A stretch of DNA of 64,000 nt from Clytia hemisphaerica (GCA_902728285.1 CACVBU010000572.1:668892-732891), one strand, 5' to 3'; positions 33,701 to 44,489 are shown, numbered from the stretch's first letter. Numbers and translations: made by a program. The notes: generated by a model from the sequence alone, not told the origin.

Positions 33701-36013
33701 ATCAAACACGACCCTGACTTTGGTTGTAATTTTGTCAGGTCTCACCACTTCTCGATGTGGTAGATACGTCACCATGCCGGGCTCGCCTGGGTCATCTTCA
33801 GGTACGGGCTCGATCACCCCTTTACTCAATTGATCATCAAAAACAGCACTATACTGTTCAAAAAGTTCTGGATTCTTTCCAATACGATTGTGTAACGAGT
33901 CTAAGCGTTTCTTGCTCAGTAAATAATGGTCGGGTAGCGAAGATTGCGAATCTTTGAACGGAAGTTTTACAACAAACCTTCCTTCAGCAAAATCGATCTC
34001 GTCGTTAAACTTGTCATAAACGGAGCGTTCATTCTCCTTGATACCGATAGTTTCTAAGTCCCAAAAGTTTTTCACTTCCTCTGACAGGAGTTTATTCTCA
34101 CGAGTTTCACAGACAATTTTCATAACGTGGGTTGACACAACATTGGTACTACTTTCTGGAAATTTCATTGGGCCACTCAAAACGTACCCAAATAACGATT
34201 TCAATAAAGTCAATCCACTTTTATCTTTCATAACATCACCTGTCATAAGCTCCCAATAATAATCTCCTCCTATCAATACGTCAATAGATTTCTCCACAGT
34301 TTTGTCATTCTCAGCAAGGGTATATTGCTTCAAATGCGGAAATTCCTCTAAAACAGTTCCTATATCTTGTCCGCTGACGGGGGCACAGATTGTTGGTACA
34401 GCAAAAGCTTTGATTTTGACGGTGGAATCTCCTTTCAAACTCAATTCATACTCTTTCACGGAGGAAATTTTCTCTTTCGACGAACCAAAAGTTTTTACAC
34501 ACATGTTTACTTTGCGAATGGGCGATAAATTCAAATCTTTAACAACTTTCTCAGTAATGTAGGTTTGCTGAGCACCGGAGTCAAACAGTACACGAACTCC
34601 ACGAGCTTTATTATCACTTTCTGCAATTCCGATGGCGGTTTGCAATAAAACAGTTCCTGAATCATCAACTAAATTTTGACTTTTCTCAATAATAACAGCA
34701 GTTTGTAATTCTGTGAGGGAGAGTGTTTCATCATTTTTCTCCTCACTTTTCTCATCAGTTTTTTCTCCTTTTGTGTTTGTTTGTTGACATAAAGCGGTAG
34801 GGTGATTCCCCGAGGTCCCACATTTGTAGCATTTGATCGTAGTTTTACACTCCTTTTTCGAGTGTCCCGGTTTCAAACAATTAAAACAACAATGGTTTTT
34901 CTTCAAAATTTCTCTGCGAGCACTATTTGTCGTAACAATAGTACATTGATCACTGTAATGATCTGTGCTTTGGCAAAATCTGCAAAACTTTTTTCTTTGT
35001 TGTGCACCTCCAAAGTTCATTGAGGAGCGTTTTTTCGAATTCGAATTTTCTGCTTCGGGACCTTTCAAATAATCAAAGTTTTCTCTTGCTAGAATTTCCT
35101 CATTAATAGCTTTTAAAAATTCAGTTATGTCCCAAGTGTTACTTCCAAGAGTTCTACTGAGATGTAAACGAACGACATTTGGTAATTTCTCTAAAACAAT
35201 AGGTATCAACATCGGACCCAAAGTTTCTTTCTCAATTCCGGTTGATTTTAAAGCACGGACGTTGCTTTCGACTGTGTCATACAATTTTCGAAGTTCTTTA
35301 GCTGAGCCGTTACTTGGCTTTTCTAATTTAATCAGTTTATTCATAAGACTCGAACGGATGAGTTGCGAATTTCCATAACGTTCAGTTAGGAGTTGCCAGG
35401 CTTTATCATAATTTTCTCCACTAAGTGGAAGTCCTTGAATTGCTTGCTGAGCTTCATCTCGAACGTAACTTTGCAAATACGTGAATTTTTCAATGTCAGA
35501 CAGTTTCGAATTTTCGTGGATGGTCGCAGTAAACGTGTCTCTAAACGAATTCCATTCTAACGGGTCTCCTTTGAATTTCGGGATTTCGATTTTCGGCAAG
35601 CGGACACCGTCGTTCTTTCTTTCGATGATCGGTTGTTGTACTGTGGCAGCGATTGTACCCGTAGCGATCGGCGTGACGTTTACGTTAGCGTAAGGTGCTT
35701 CAAGTTTTCGTTCTAATCGTTTAAGTTTTGAAACGTACTTCTGTACTTTCAGTTCAAATTCAGTGTTGGCATTCAGTTCATCAGCCATTTCCTCGTCGTC
35801 AGACAGGAGTTCCAAAATTTTCTCGTCAAGTTTTTTAATCGTGTCGTGCTTACTTTGTATCGTGATGATATTGCTATTCAGTTCATCCATTACATCGTAT
35901 CGTTGTGTTTCGGTGAGCGTATCAAAATTCGGGTTGTCGAACTTGGCAAACAATTTACTAGCGTTCAGTCGGTAAGCGTTTCTGCTTTTCTTCAATTTGG
36001 CAAGGTCAGCCAT
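30704..36013 (-). CDS. BEL/Pao polyprotein (gag, protease, RT/RNase H, integrase)
   Basis: 1,769 codons without interruption. Domain order: coiled N-terminus; DUF1759-like gag (about 140-300); CCHC knuckles CRFCQSTDHYSDQC and CFNCLKPGHSKKEC plus a third (340-410); aspartic protease with DSG (about 478); RT with DIEKAYTQIEI and YVDD (about 890); Pao-type peptidase A17/RNase H region; integrase zinc region; DDE core with D in GVDYFGP (~1469), D in SDNGT (~1536) and E in GGMFERL (~1572); C-terminal DUF5641-like segment. All key residues are present, so it may be active. The ATG at 36013 lies about 200 bp inside the 5' LTR. Confidence 0.92.
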   Translation of the reverse strand: MADLAKLKKSRNAYRLNASKLFAKFDNPNFDTLTETQRYDVMDELNSNIITIQSKHDTIKKLDEKILELLSDDEEMADELNANTEFELKVQKYVSKLKRLERKLEAPYANVNVTPIATGTIAATVQQPIIERKNDGVRLPKIEIPKFKGDPLEWNSFRDTFTATIHENSKLSDIEKFTYLQSYVRDEAQQAIQGLPLSGENYDKAWQLLTERYGNSQLIRSSLMNKLIKLEKPSNGSAKELRKLYDTVESNVRALKSTGIEKETLGPMLIPIVLEKLPNVVRLHLSRTLGSNTWDITEFLKAINEEILARENFDYLKGPEAENSNSKKRSSMNFGGAQQRKKFCRFCQSTDHYSDQCTIVTTNSARREILKKNHCCFNCLKPGHSKKECKTTIKCYKCGTSGNHPTALCQQTNTKGEKTDEKSEEKNDETLSLTELQTAVIIEKSQNLVDDSGTVLLQTAIGIAESDNKARGVRVLFDSGAQQTYITEKVVKDLNLSPIRKVNMCVKTFGSSKEKISSVKEYELSLKGDSTVKIKAFAVPTICAPVSGQDIGTVLEEFPHLKQYTLAENDKTVEKSIDVLIGGDYYWELMTGDVMKDKSGLTLLKSLFGYVLSGPMKFPESSTNVVSTHVMKIVCETRENKLLSEEVKNFWDLETIGIKENERSVYDKFNDEIDFAEGRFVVKLPFKDSQSSLPDHYLLSKKRLDSLHNRIGKNPELFEQYSAVFDDQLSKGVIEPVPEDDPGEPGMVTYLPHREVVRPDKITTKVRVVFDASAKYRDGVSLNDVLYKGPCLNPLLFDSLLNFRSHPIAMCADIEKAYTQIEIDPAHRDFMRFLWYKNPYAKFPEIQTFRFTRIIWGVTSSQFLLNGCVRKVAKKYEQLDPEFSRKVRDHFYVDDLNTGTSSVENGLDLYKKFKLRFMEASFPLRKWRTNSQELREIINEKEEKEINKKNEINKKEKVEYKNEDLQNSKVLGIVWNELDDKLILSVKGLFENVKEEMPTKREILKIIAGIYDPIGFVQPLTIGLKLLFREICLLNVGWDETLPNEICTKWLKVVQSFMNVPAIVVNRYYFTGCSINDPIEKIYLHGFSDAADLAYGCCVYIKGVTKCENVIINFVTSKSRVVPLKKQEFTIPRKELLGNFILSTLIENVYSSLSREMFIDGYFCWSDSMITLSWIKAIHKEFKTFVENRVNKIRKFVSPSLWNYCSTDDNPADLTTRKENSVHDDLWWQGPSFLLENIEKTLHEKNLPSLGEDSLIEFEREEKKSVLININEVHHSIGKVIVIEKFSCLQKLYRITAYVLRFLRNIRVPKEERVMTSKLNVDEIREAEFRWIKENQTIIDQEDRQQLEKCLNVTLDTKGLLRTNDRIKNADIPYETRSPIVINREHKLAELITIDCHRLVQHLGARQTLAEIRNRFWITRGRSFVRGVLAKYPCPCKKFNPRHYRYPEEADLPKLRLRDDVPFSGTGVDYFGPILCKNVYIEDELEDELYKSYTALYTCATTRGVVLDLVQDATATAFVSSLIRFIARRGCPQKVLSDNGTMFIAQEVQSFATSRNIDWSFNIAEAPWHGGMFERLVQTVKRCLKKTIGNACLSFTEFQTVLAETENIVNSRPLNELDDDDLEEPLTPNHLLFGRKLSLRNTNENVVNLNDEIELSKRHKYLQTVIDHFWNRWRKEYLNTLRQYTIQNRPRGQLIRVNDVVLIYDDKQPRHKWRLGRVRELIGTRGAKIFVGKTRTLITRPVNKLYPVETFKKETVTKRRTTGRGSVNN

Positions 36014-36211
36014 ATTTTCAAAATCAAATCAATAATCACGTGTAATCAAAATCAATCACATCAAATCTCAAATATCTGCGATCGGTAACAAATCCAAAAT
36101 CAAATCAAAATTTCAATATCCGAACCGCGTATCAAAAATCAAATCAATTCCAATAAATCAAATCTCATAACAACAACAAATCAATTCCAATATCCGGGTC
36201 GGTCAGGACCA

Positions 36212-36369
36212 TGTGATTCCAAGCAAATAAAGAGGACTGTATTTTTCTATTAAATTTCACAAGATGTTTCTTATATAACTTCAAATTTCAACTAAATAAA
36301 AACGCTAACTTCACAACAAAAAACATGCTTTATATACTAATTGTCACGTGACTTCATCAATTATTCACA
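36212..36369 (-). repeat. 5' LTR of the BEL/Pao element
   Basis: 158 bp; expected to hold the promoter on the minus strand. Followed inward by the primer-binding site. Confidence 0.9.
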
Positions 36370-36871
36370 CTTTCTCTTTCAGCAGGGTGTCAGTTAAAGT
36401 GTCCATTTTTAATGTATTCGACACATTAGAGGGAACTGGTATTTCTTCCAGCACCATTGAAGAGATATCTTTATCTGATATATACTTTGTGATGTGACCG
36501 TTCAAATATTGGGCTAGTCTTTGTTCTAGCATCCAGTCACTACCATCCTCTTTCATTTGAAATAAGAGAGGTTGTTCACGTTCTGGTGACTTTGTAGGGG
36601 ATTTACTTCTCCTTCTACGTTTGTTCTTGGATTTTTTCTTCCTTTTTCGACGTCTTCTTTCTTCTGATGATGACGAACTTGTGCTGTTTGTATCTGACGA
36701 GGAACTCTCTGAAGATGAACTGGAAGGAGATCTTTGTCTCTTTTTGTGTTTACGGTAAGTTCTTCTTCCTTCCTCTCCAACTTTGGGATCGGTTTCTGCT
36801 ACGATGCCCTTGATTTTACTCGATTCAGTTGCATCACTATTCACTTTCGGTGCAGCGGATTTATCCGCCAT
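36370..36871 (-). CDS. DIRS gag N-terminal part, cut by the BEL insertion
   Basis: About 167 codons from MADKSAAPKVNSD. Contains a long Ser-rich tract followed by an Arg/Lys-rich tract (RRRKRKKKSKNK), likely nucleic-acid binding, then a helical segment. It runs into the LTR and meets a stop two codons later. The frame continues in the fragment that starts at 30558 on the other side of the insertion, counting the CTTTC duplication once, so gag was open before the hit. Confidence 0.8.
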
Positions 36872-36992
36872 CTTGTTCTTTGAGCAGCGAAAGTGAAAGA
36901 AGGGCTTAGCCGGCGTTCCGCAAGCCTAAGTGAACACTCACTCTAGACTGCGTCCGCTCGGCATAATGAATTCGTCTGATTTTAAGCGATAT

Positions 36993-38568
36993 AAAATCTT
37001 TAGTTTTGACTGACATATTCAGATTTTAGTGTTTTACAATTTCCTCTCTTTTACCTGATTTTTGACGTAACCTTTGTTCGTAATTTATAAGAACAGAAAT
37101 CTTGTCTGTAGTCTAAAGTACTGTATTTAAACAACTTTTGATAAGAACATTTTAATTCAAACTCCTAATTTCGATGATTTTTCCAGTCCACAACTATATA
37201 AATATTTCAGTTTTCTATGAAGATGTTGTAGTAAGCTTTCATTGACAAAATGTTGGGAAAAAGATGTTTTAAACGACTTTAAATGCTCTTGCACATCTCT
37301 GACTTACTTCAAATTTTCTTATAAAAATGCCAGCTGCACAGAAAGAGGAGTTAATCTTGTTTACTTGAAAGAACATAGAAAACATATAACATAAGCTACG
37401 TCATAAATTTTGAAAAAGGGGGATTTTTTAAATGGTCATAGAAAGTGATTGAAAAAAAATCTCTTGAAGTGAGATAGCTCATTTTAATCTCCCTGGAATA
37501 ATTTTTCCAAAAATTCTAAAAAAACAATACCTTAAATCAGACCAGACGTCCCCTTTAAAGGTTTTCATGCAGCAAAAATTTTTGTAAAATCTCTTTTCCC
37601 CTAGATTTGAGAGAAATTTCAAATTTGATCGCCGTTTTGGGGGCCACATACTGTACAGAAACCATCATGCATTACTTATGGTAGGTAGAAAAAATTATTT
37701 TTTTCTCCATGGTTACACCCCAAAGAAATCGTAAGGCCCTCAAAGTTCTATATTGAAGCTCATTATGGTAGTAGCCAATAAAATCTGAAAATCGACTTTC
37801 TCAAAACATATTGCATACCAAAATGTCACAAATTTGATGGGGATTTAGAAAAACATTGTAAGAATGTCAAAAATGAAGTGAATAAAAGTTTTTTTACAAA
37901 GACAGGCGCAATTGCATTATGGGCATGAAATTCTGAAAAATACAAATATTGTTTTGGGAAATGATTCCTATACTAGCAAGTATTTGATCAATTGAATCAC
38001 GGTTCAGCACCTGAATTGCAATTTCACAGTTTCAGTGAGTTGTGAGGGGTCAATATTTGTAGGTTTTAAGGTGTAATAGCTGTTCTAGCTCTGGTGACAC
38101 GTTCTTCTAACATTGCTTTGAAAGCAACCCGATTGTCATAAATATGCCAGTTTTGAATTATGATCATTGTGTAGGTACCTAAAAAGTATAGGTTTTATGA
38201 CCTTAGATTCAATTGTGTAATCTCTTGGTCCGAAAAACTTGATTTTTGAAGCCGGATTTTTGATAAAATTTTGAATAACTTTGAATTTTATGAATAAAAG
38301 TACATTTATAAGACGTTGTAAAAAAGTGAATTATACTATACATTAGGTTTGGTGGCTGAGAGAGCCCAAAATCTAACTTTGTTGGGTTTTAAGGGGTATC
38401 CACTGGTAACAATAAAGTAGTACATAGGTAAATAAAAATGTACGGTGATATACCTTATCAATAATCAATTATATCAGTAAACTTGGTGACGGAGTGCTCC
38501 ATACATTGACGTAGAACCCAAACCAGTTTGAAAATTATATACCTTTAAAAATCAGTATTACAGTAATG
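36993..38568. other. Remainder of the outer transposon and spacer
   Basis: 36993-37653 belongs to the Tc/mariner-like host of the DIRS. 37654-38568 is AT-rich with no supported gene. Confidence 0.4.
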
Positions 38569-38760
38569 TACCGTAAGTTGGTCTAATATCGACATCCCTC
38601 GTCTAATTCCGACACCCTTCTAGACAGGAATAATATGAAAGATTGAAAAACTGTGACCACTAAACAAAGAAAAACTGTTTTGACCTTTCTATCAATTTCA
38701 GCTGATAAAAGGGGTGTCGGGATTAGATTAGGGATATCGACGTTAGACCGAGTTACGGTA
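38569..38760. mobile_element. 192-bp MITE with ~48-bp TIRs
   Basis: Left TACCGTAAGTTGGTCTAATA and right end TTACGGTA form TIRs of about 48 bp at roughly 80% match (both include a GACACCC block). Ends look Tc/mariner-like with TA at the borders. Confidence 0.6.
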
Positions 38761-38764
38761 CGAT

Positions 38765-39643
38765 TTGAATAATTCACTTCTCAGTATAATTTGGTAGTTT
38801 ATACCATGCTCATAAGTAATCTCCTCGTTGAACAATGTCATCACACAATAATTTTTATACCTGTCCAAACTTCTTCCCAATATTTCTTGGGTATCATACC
38901 TTCCAAAATTGCCATTTCACTATGACCAACCTCGTACGCAGACTTCTTGAGAAGCAATTCAAAGAAACCACGCCCATTCCATTCTGGATCAACTATTGTA
39001 CTCTCGATGTACAGAAAACGATTTATGTTTGTTCCAATCAATAGTTTGTCGATTATGTTAATACTGTTATCGAAAAATTCTATCCGATCTTCAATATAAT
39101 TCCAGAATTTTGATTGTTTATCAATGTCACAAGATTCAATAAACTGTTTATATTCAATTTACTCCGTTTCTTTCCATAAAATAGTTGGTCTCCACGCTTT
39201 TACTTTTTTTTTCTCGTCTATTACTACCAAAGATAAACCTTCAAGTTTTGAACTGTATGCTCCTTCAGGGTCAAGAACACGTTCAAAAGCTACATGGTGG
39301 AGCGAATCTCCTTGGTAAGATTTGAAGCCAATAAATCCTACCAACGTTGCGCGGCCTAGAGCGGCCCGCCTGGTTTTTGCACAAATGCCAGATTGGAAGT
39401 AAAATTTACCACTAAATTTCGAAAAAAATATTACTCGAAAACAAAGGAATTGCTAAATCCAATCCGCCGTCAAAAATACAGCGCATATTTTAAGGCTTCA
39501 CTTTTTCTTGCCTGAGAAAGGTTAAAGATTCGCTTCTAACCCTTCGGGCTTATACTTTATTGGAAAGACCCATGTATTTGTCTAAAAGGTTTTGAACTTC
39601 TTTCCCATGTTTGCTAATCTGATATCTCAAAATGTTGTACATT
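38765..39643 (-). pseudogene. GNAT acetyltransferase pseudogene (relative of the 23.7-kb gene)
   Basis: Read on the minus strand: a start matching MYNI-RYQISKHGKEVQNLL at 39643, then about 250 bp of unrelated sequence (about 39310-39575), then LEGLSLVVIDEKKKVKAWRP with an in-frame stop at about 39160. After frame changes it continues as LYIESTIVDPEWNGRGF and AILEGMIPKKYWEE. The 3' end (about 38765-38850) is still alignable with the end of 23714-24388. At least one stop, one insertion and frame shifts make it non-functional. Confidence 0.75.
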
Positions 39644-39649
39644 TTCGAA

Positions 39650-40151
39650 TTCGTACTAATTTGACCTACTCAGATTAAGATCTATCCGTACAGTTGTTGT
39701 TTTTTTAAACTATTTTATTATTTTTTCCGGTTAAATTTACAGTAGAGATCTTTTTTGGTTTGTTTGTAATGACAACAACTTATGAAAGACAAATACATGG
39801 TCTCTGTTTGTCTGGTAGAGTAGTTTGACACAACAAATTTACCAGATAATTTATCAGTTTCACTATACAAAAGTTTATTTTTTGAGTGTTTGAATTTTTG
39901 AACATTTATCGTGTTTTTTACACTTTTTCAAAAAAAAAGCTCATCGGCTATAGAACAAGTGGGCCAAATGTAAAAAGTAATACCTTAGATTTTAAGTCAG
40001 GAGAATGAAAATGGGCAAGTAGCAATTTTTTTTTTTTAGGTTAATTTAAAAAAATAATTTAAATATAAAAAAAGTAGTAAAAATTAATATAAAGAATCCA
40101 GGATGAGAAAATTATTTACAAAAGTATACGTATGATTTGGAGATGACTTCA
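39650..40151. other. AT-rich spacer
   Basis: No gene seen. Presumed 3' UTR of the coiled-coil gene near 40080-40151. Confidence 0.35.
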
Positions 40152-43100
40152 CTACCAGAGTGAATCATCGTTGGTGACAATGCTGCAGACCTTGATGAGC
40201 AGAAACCATATTCCAATACAGAAGGTGACAAGTGAGGTGTCGTACACGCTCCACGGTCTTCCGCCATCATGTTGATCAAAAATGACGTCTGACGTTGTCG
40301 ATGGACTTTTTCGTTGAGCAGAACTATAAAATCAGTATAGTAAAATGATGTTTGACTGAAAGAAATATTCACTAATCCACTCTTTGTAATAAGATGATTA
40401 AGAGGCTTAAGATGTCAATATTGGTTGAACATATCTAGGAGCCGAGAGGGCCATTCGATCTATTCATCATTAGCTTAATTACCTTTTTTGTACTCTAGGA
40501 GTAACTTTCTTGATCTTGTCATTGTCTAGATCTGAATTCTTTGGTTGTTCTTGGCTCAAATCGTTACCCTTTGCGTCTTGTGGCTTGGTGAGCTCTTTAT
40601 TGATTTGTGTAGCAATAGTCAATGTATTTGCTTCGATGTCGTTGGAAGCAATCTGTTTTGGTTTTCTCTGGCGTTTCCTTTGTTTTTGCTTGCCCACTGT
40701 CTCTGTGTCTTGAATGGTTTGCATTTGAGCAATTTTATGTTCGTATTCTTCCTTGACCGTTTGCAAGTGTTCTTTGGTAGCCTCAAGCTTTTTATTGGTT
40801 TCAATCTTCTTCATGCTATTTGAGTGGGCCTGAAGAGAAGTATTTGAAAATTAATTTTGACATAATCAAGACAGGTCACCTTCGTAACCTGCTTCCAAGA
40901 TTGAACGCCTTCTGATCAGGCATTGTTCATAAGAAATTACTCGTTGCCCAAAGAATAGTCTTTCTTAGGGGATGAGCATTCCTAACAATCACCATCAATA
41001 TCGATCTCTATATCATACTGTTATACTCTTATGTGCTTAATTGTAGGGGGTATGTGTTAGTCCACATAAAAATCAACAAAATGGGGGGGGGGTCATAAAT
41101 AAGTGCTACTGACCTGATTTTGCTAAAAATCCCTAGGAAAATGGCCAATTTTGGCGCCACTTCGTAGTATAAAGGTCATAAAATGGGGGAGGGGGTCATT
41201 ATAACGTGTTATGGGTTGATTTTTTCCCAAAAATTACAAAATGACCCCCCCCCCTACAGTTAAGCACACAAAAGTAAATACTAATTAACAAGCAATCATT
41301 CAAGCAAAAATGATTTTCTCAGGGAATGACACAACATGACAAATGAGTTCCTAAAGATTCTTTATTGATGCTGATCGATGGTAATTTATTAAAAGAAAAA
41401 GCTGAAATCCTACCTCTTCTCTGTAAGCATTACGTTCTCGGATCAAAGATTCGATCCTCTTTTTTTCACGTTTCAAATCGTTCTGGATTTTCTCCATTGT
41501 GACCTTTTGTTTTTCGATAGTAGCTCGGTCTGCATTTTCTTTCTTCTTGTGTGCAGAAATATCTTCCAAACGAGCGCGAATCTCGACTTCGCGTTGGTTT
41601 AATCTCTTCTCCAAACGAAGCACACTTTTCGATGCAGTCTCTAGTTTCTTTTCACAGATCGCTTTTTCTTTTTGTAAGAAAGCAATCGTCAATTCAGATT
41701 CTTCCAGGTTGCCATCTTTTGTAGCCAATGCCTCTTGGTGCATCGAATCCATCTGGCTGGCTTCTTTCTTCAACTTCTCAAGCTGTTCCCTAACTTCACC
41801 AATCTCGTCCATGTGCACGTCTTTCACACGGAGTAATACCTCATTCCGTTTTGTCATCTCTGTCCCATGGATTAATTCAGATTCGACTTGCGCTAACTTC
41901 AATGCATCATTCTCTGCTTTTAACGATCCCATATTTTGTTCCTTGATGTTGGTTTGCTCTTTGAAGCTTTCGCACATCTTAACCAACTCGCTCTCTTTTC
42001 GTGTCATTTCTTCAGTATGTTTCTTACGCTCTTCCTCGTTATCCTTTATCAATTTCTCATTCATCAACTTTAGATCATTCAGCTCCTGTTGTTGTTTGCT
42101 AAACGCTTTTTGACTCTGGACGACCTTATCGTTGGCTTCCTTAATCTCTTTGGTAGCCTTAAACAATTTCTTCTTGATGACAGCCTTCTTGTTATTCAAT
42201 TCTACGACCTGAGAGGCCTGGGCTTTAACTAACTCCGTTTGTTGCTGTAAGGAGTGTTGTGTATCAAGGAGTAATTTTTGTTCGGCATCCAAGCTTTTAC
42301 GAAGCTCTTGAATCGTTTCTTTGTTAAGCTCCGATTTATCTTTTTCAATGGAAAGCATTCTTTCCAAACGCTTTGCTCCTTGTTCCTTTACGGCATCCAG
42401 CTCCCTCTCAAAATATTTTTTTATTTCATAGATCTGAGCGTCCTTTTCACAAATTTTAGCCTCCTTTTCTGCAAGAAAGACTCGGTTGTGTTCTTTTTCG
42501 GCAGTCAATAACGCGCTTAAGTGTTGTTTCAACTGCGAGGTAGTATCGGCAACACATTCTTTGATATCCAAGCCCATATTTTCAACCTCTTCACGGGCCA
42601 TTGTCAATTTTTTATTCAAACCATCAATTGTAGTACGCAAAGCATCCGCCTCTTCACGATGTGCAAGATCGGATTCTTCTTTGGCTAAAGATAATCCCCT
42701 GATCTCTGTTTCAGCTACTGTGTTCCTTTCCACAATGCTGTCGTAGTCACCTTTCATTTTACCGTAATCACCTTTAATTGAACGAAGTTCGTCCAAAAGA
42801 GCTGAATCGTTTGATGGAGAAGTATCTTTACCTCCCTTTACTTTTGTATCGGCTTCACTATCTGTTGAAGAAGTATTTATGCCTTCTCTTCCTCCTACGT
42901 ATGCACCTTCCCGTATCTTTTCTTCATTCTGGACTTTGATGGCATTTTGATAAGTCTTCATCGCAATGCCGAATTCCAGTGGGCCGACGTTCAACTCCTT
43001 CATAATCTATAACAAATGTGAAAGATATAAAGATGAATCAGCCCGTGAAAAGGACTAACTCCAAATTTACTAAAGCTGAGGTCACACCTTTATTGTTTGA

Positions 43101-43657
43101 GTCAGGGGTAGCGAAATGCATCAGAGTTTACATTGACTAATGTGAGAGTTACCTCAAAGCGAAACACAGTCTTTATAAAGATTGTATATTGAATAGCAAA
43201 CATGGTCCTGAATAAGACGGCAGTTTACTAGAAAAGAACCCTTGCGCCCAAAGTAGGTGAAGATTGTGTGGTTGCCCCTCTTGAGCAGGTGACTGTTGTA
43301 GTAAGGGTAGAGAATATATTTAACCAGAGCTATTAGAGGTAGAGTAGCCTTTACTTTCTGATACCGAAAATTTTAAAGCACAGAACAAACCTTTCTTTGA
43401 AGGGATTCTTTATCATCGGTAGCAATGCGTGGCTTTGTGTTTCGGCCACCGTAAAGTTTTTCAGGAAGAGAAACATCCTTGTAGCTGATTAATGTTCTGT
43501 TGATCTGACACAATTGTTCGTCTTCTGGTGTATTAACACGACTGTCTGATTGAAAACTTTGCATTTGAATTTCACCACAATAAAAGCCCTTTGAAAGTCT
43601 TGCTTTCGAAGATTTCTTCAGGTCTTCTGTCATCAATGATGTAGCGCGCCACCACAT
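40152..43657 (-). CDS. Coiled-coil protein with C-terminal membrane anchor, four exons
   Basis: Exons on the minus strand: 43391-43657, 41414-43006, 40483-40829, 40152-40323. Phases fit and give 792 residues. Exon 1 encodes a non-coiled N-terminus (MWWRATSLMTEDL; alternative Met at residue 9). Exon 2 begins IMKELNVGPLEFGIAMKTYQ and is then almost continuous charged coiled coil for about 450 residues. Exon 3 is Lys/Gln-rich (KQKQRKRQRKPKQ). Exon 4 ends with a hydrophobic helix LVTFCIGIWFLLIKVCSIV and a short NDDSLW tail, as in tail-anchored proteins of the ER, Golgi or nuclear envelope. I do not recognise the family. The long frame on its own ends inside intron sequence, so the spliced model is needed for the anchor. 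Confidence 0.75.
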
Positions 43658-44250
43658 CTTTCAAAAAATTTTCGTCGATAAATATTTTACACGTCTATCC
43701 ACTTCACAATTAAAAATTTAAATGAATCTCTTTCTTGGTGGTTGTGTTTAAAAAAAGAAAACTTTTGTGAAATGATATTTGACGTCAAAAATTAGACGTT
43801 AACTGACGTAATAACAATGGCTTTCTTAATCTGCCATTCCGATGGTGGATTGGCGACCGCCCACGCTCTAAAGAGGCGGGCTTATATCACGACAGAGAGC
43901 AATGAAATTCGGGCTTTGATGTGCCGATGATCCCTTGGTGCTCTTCGTTACAATCAGAATCATTTCGTACACATGACTAATAGTTCAATCTAAAAATTAG
44001 TGCCTTTCATACAAAATCGATCAATTTCGGAAAAAAATTTCCTGTCTTTAGATTCGACAATATTCCGAAATACGCGCTTTTTCTGAATTTTCTAGAGATT
44101 TTATAAGTTTTTCTGATTTTTTTGTACATAGATACGTATTAGTACTGCCATTAATATGTCGAAAAGTGTTTTCGAGGCGCCAATAAAAAAAAGGGAAAAA
44201 GAGAATTCTTTTTGGACTTCAGGGTGTGTTGATTTGCGTCACTATCTTTG
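43658..44250. other. Spacer upstream of the coiled-coil gene
   Basis: Likely contains the promoter and 5' UTR of the 43657 gene. No clear TATA box. Nothing else recognised. Confidence 0.35.
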
Positions 44251-44489
44251 ATTACTCTCGGGTACCTAATAGCCGTCCCCCCCCCCCCGCTAATTAATTT
44301 TTGGGAAAATGTTTTTGAAAGTTCCCTTTTTTGTCTTAATTCTGCTGTATTAGCCTCCTTTTCAAACATTTTCCACCCAGGACATTTTTATTCCAACCCC
44401 CCCCCCCGCTTATTAAACTTTGATTTTTTTTTCCAACCCCCCTGCTTATTCCAACCCCCCCCCCCGGCTATTAGGTACCCGAGAGTAAT
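44251..44489. mobile_element. 239-bp MITE with perfect 25-bp TIRs and poly-C tracts
   Basis: ATTACTCTCGGGTACCTAAT plus AGCCG at 44251-44275 is exactly complementary to 44465-44489. The interior holds three poly-C runs with TTATT spacers. Confidence 0.7.

Larger units (their letters stand above)
30559..36369 (-). mobile_element. BEL/Pao LTR retrotransposon, apparently intact and recent
   Basis: LTRs of 158 bp at 30559-30716 and 36212-36369 look identical by eye (TG...CA ends). Target duplication CTTTC flanks it at 30554-30558 and 36370-36374; 5 bp is typical for BEL/Pao. On the minus strand, the stretch after the 5' LTR starts TGGTCCTGACCGACC, a primer-binding site complementary to a tRNA ending in CCA, and GGCCGGGGGAG precedes the 3' LTR as polypurine tract. 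One long polyprotein ORF fills the interior. Confidence 0.92.
26418..36992 (-). mobile_element. DIRS-family tyrosine-recombinase retroelement, interrupted by a BEL/Pao insertion
   Basis: Minus-strand order is gag-like ORF, RT/RNase H ORF, tyrosine recombinase, then complementary repeats. This is the DIRS plan: no LTRs, no DDE integrase. Inverted repeats of about 88 bp pair 26936-27022 with 36905-36992. The BEL element at 30559-36369 splits gag. Without the insertion the element is about 4.75 kb. Confidence 0.85.
25856..37653. mobile_element. Outer Tc/mariner-like TIR pair enclosing the DIRS element
   Basis: CAGTATATGGCCCCCAAAAC at 25856 and GTTTTGGGGGCCACATACTG ending at 37653 are inverted copies with one mismatch, each flanked by TA. 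A second, shorter inverted pair (GGCCCCCAAAACGGAGG at about 25892 and CCTCCGTTTTGGGGGCC at about 26211) lies just inside the left end. No transposase remains. The host element is about 1.2 kb without the DIRS insertion. The pairing of ends 11.8 kb apart is an inference. Confidence 0.5.

Noticed and set aside
27940..35975. Plus-strand ORFs across the retroelements
   Set aside because: They are antisense shadows of the DIRS and BEL/Pao coding frames.
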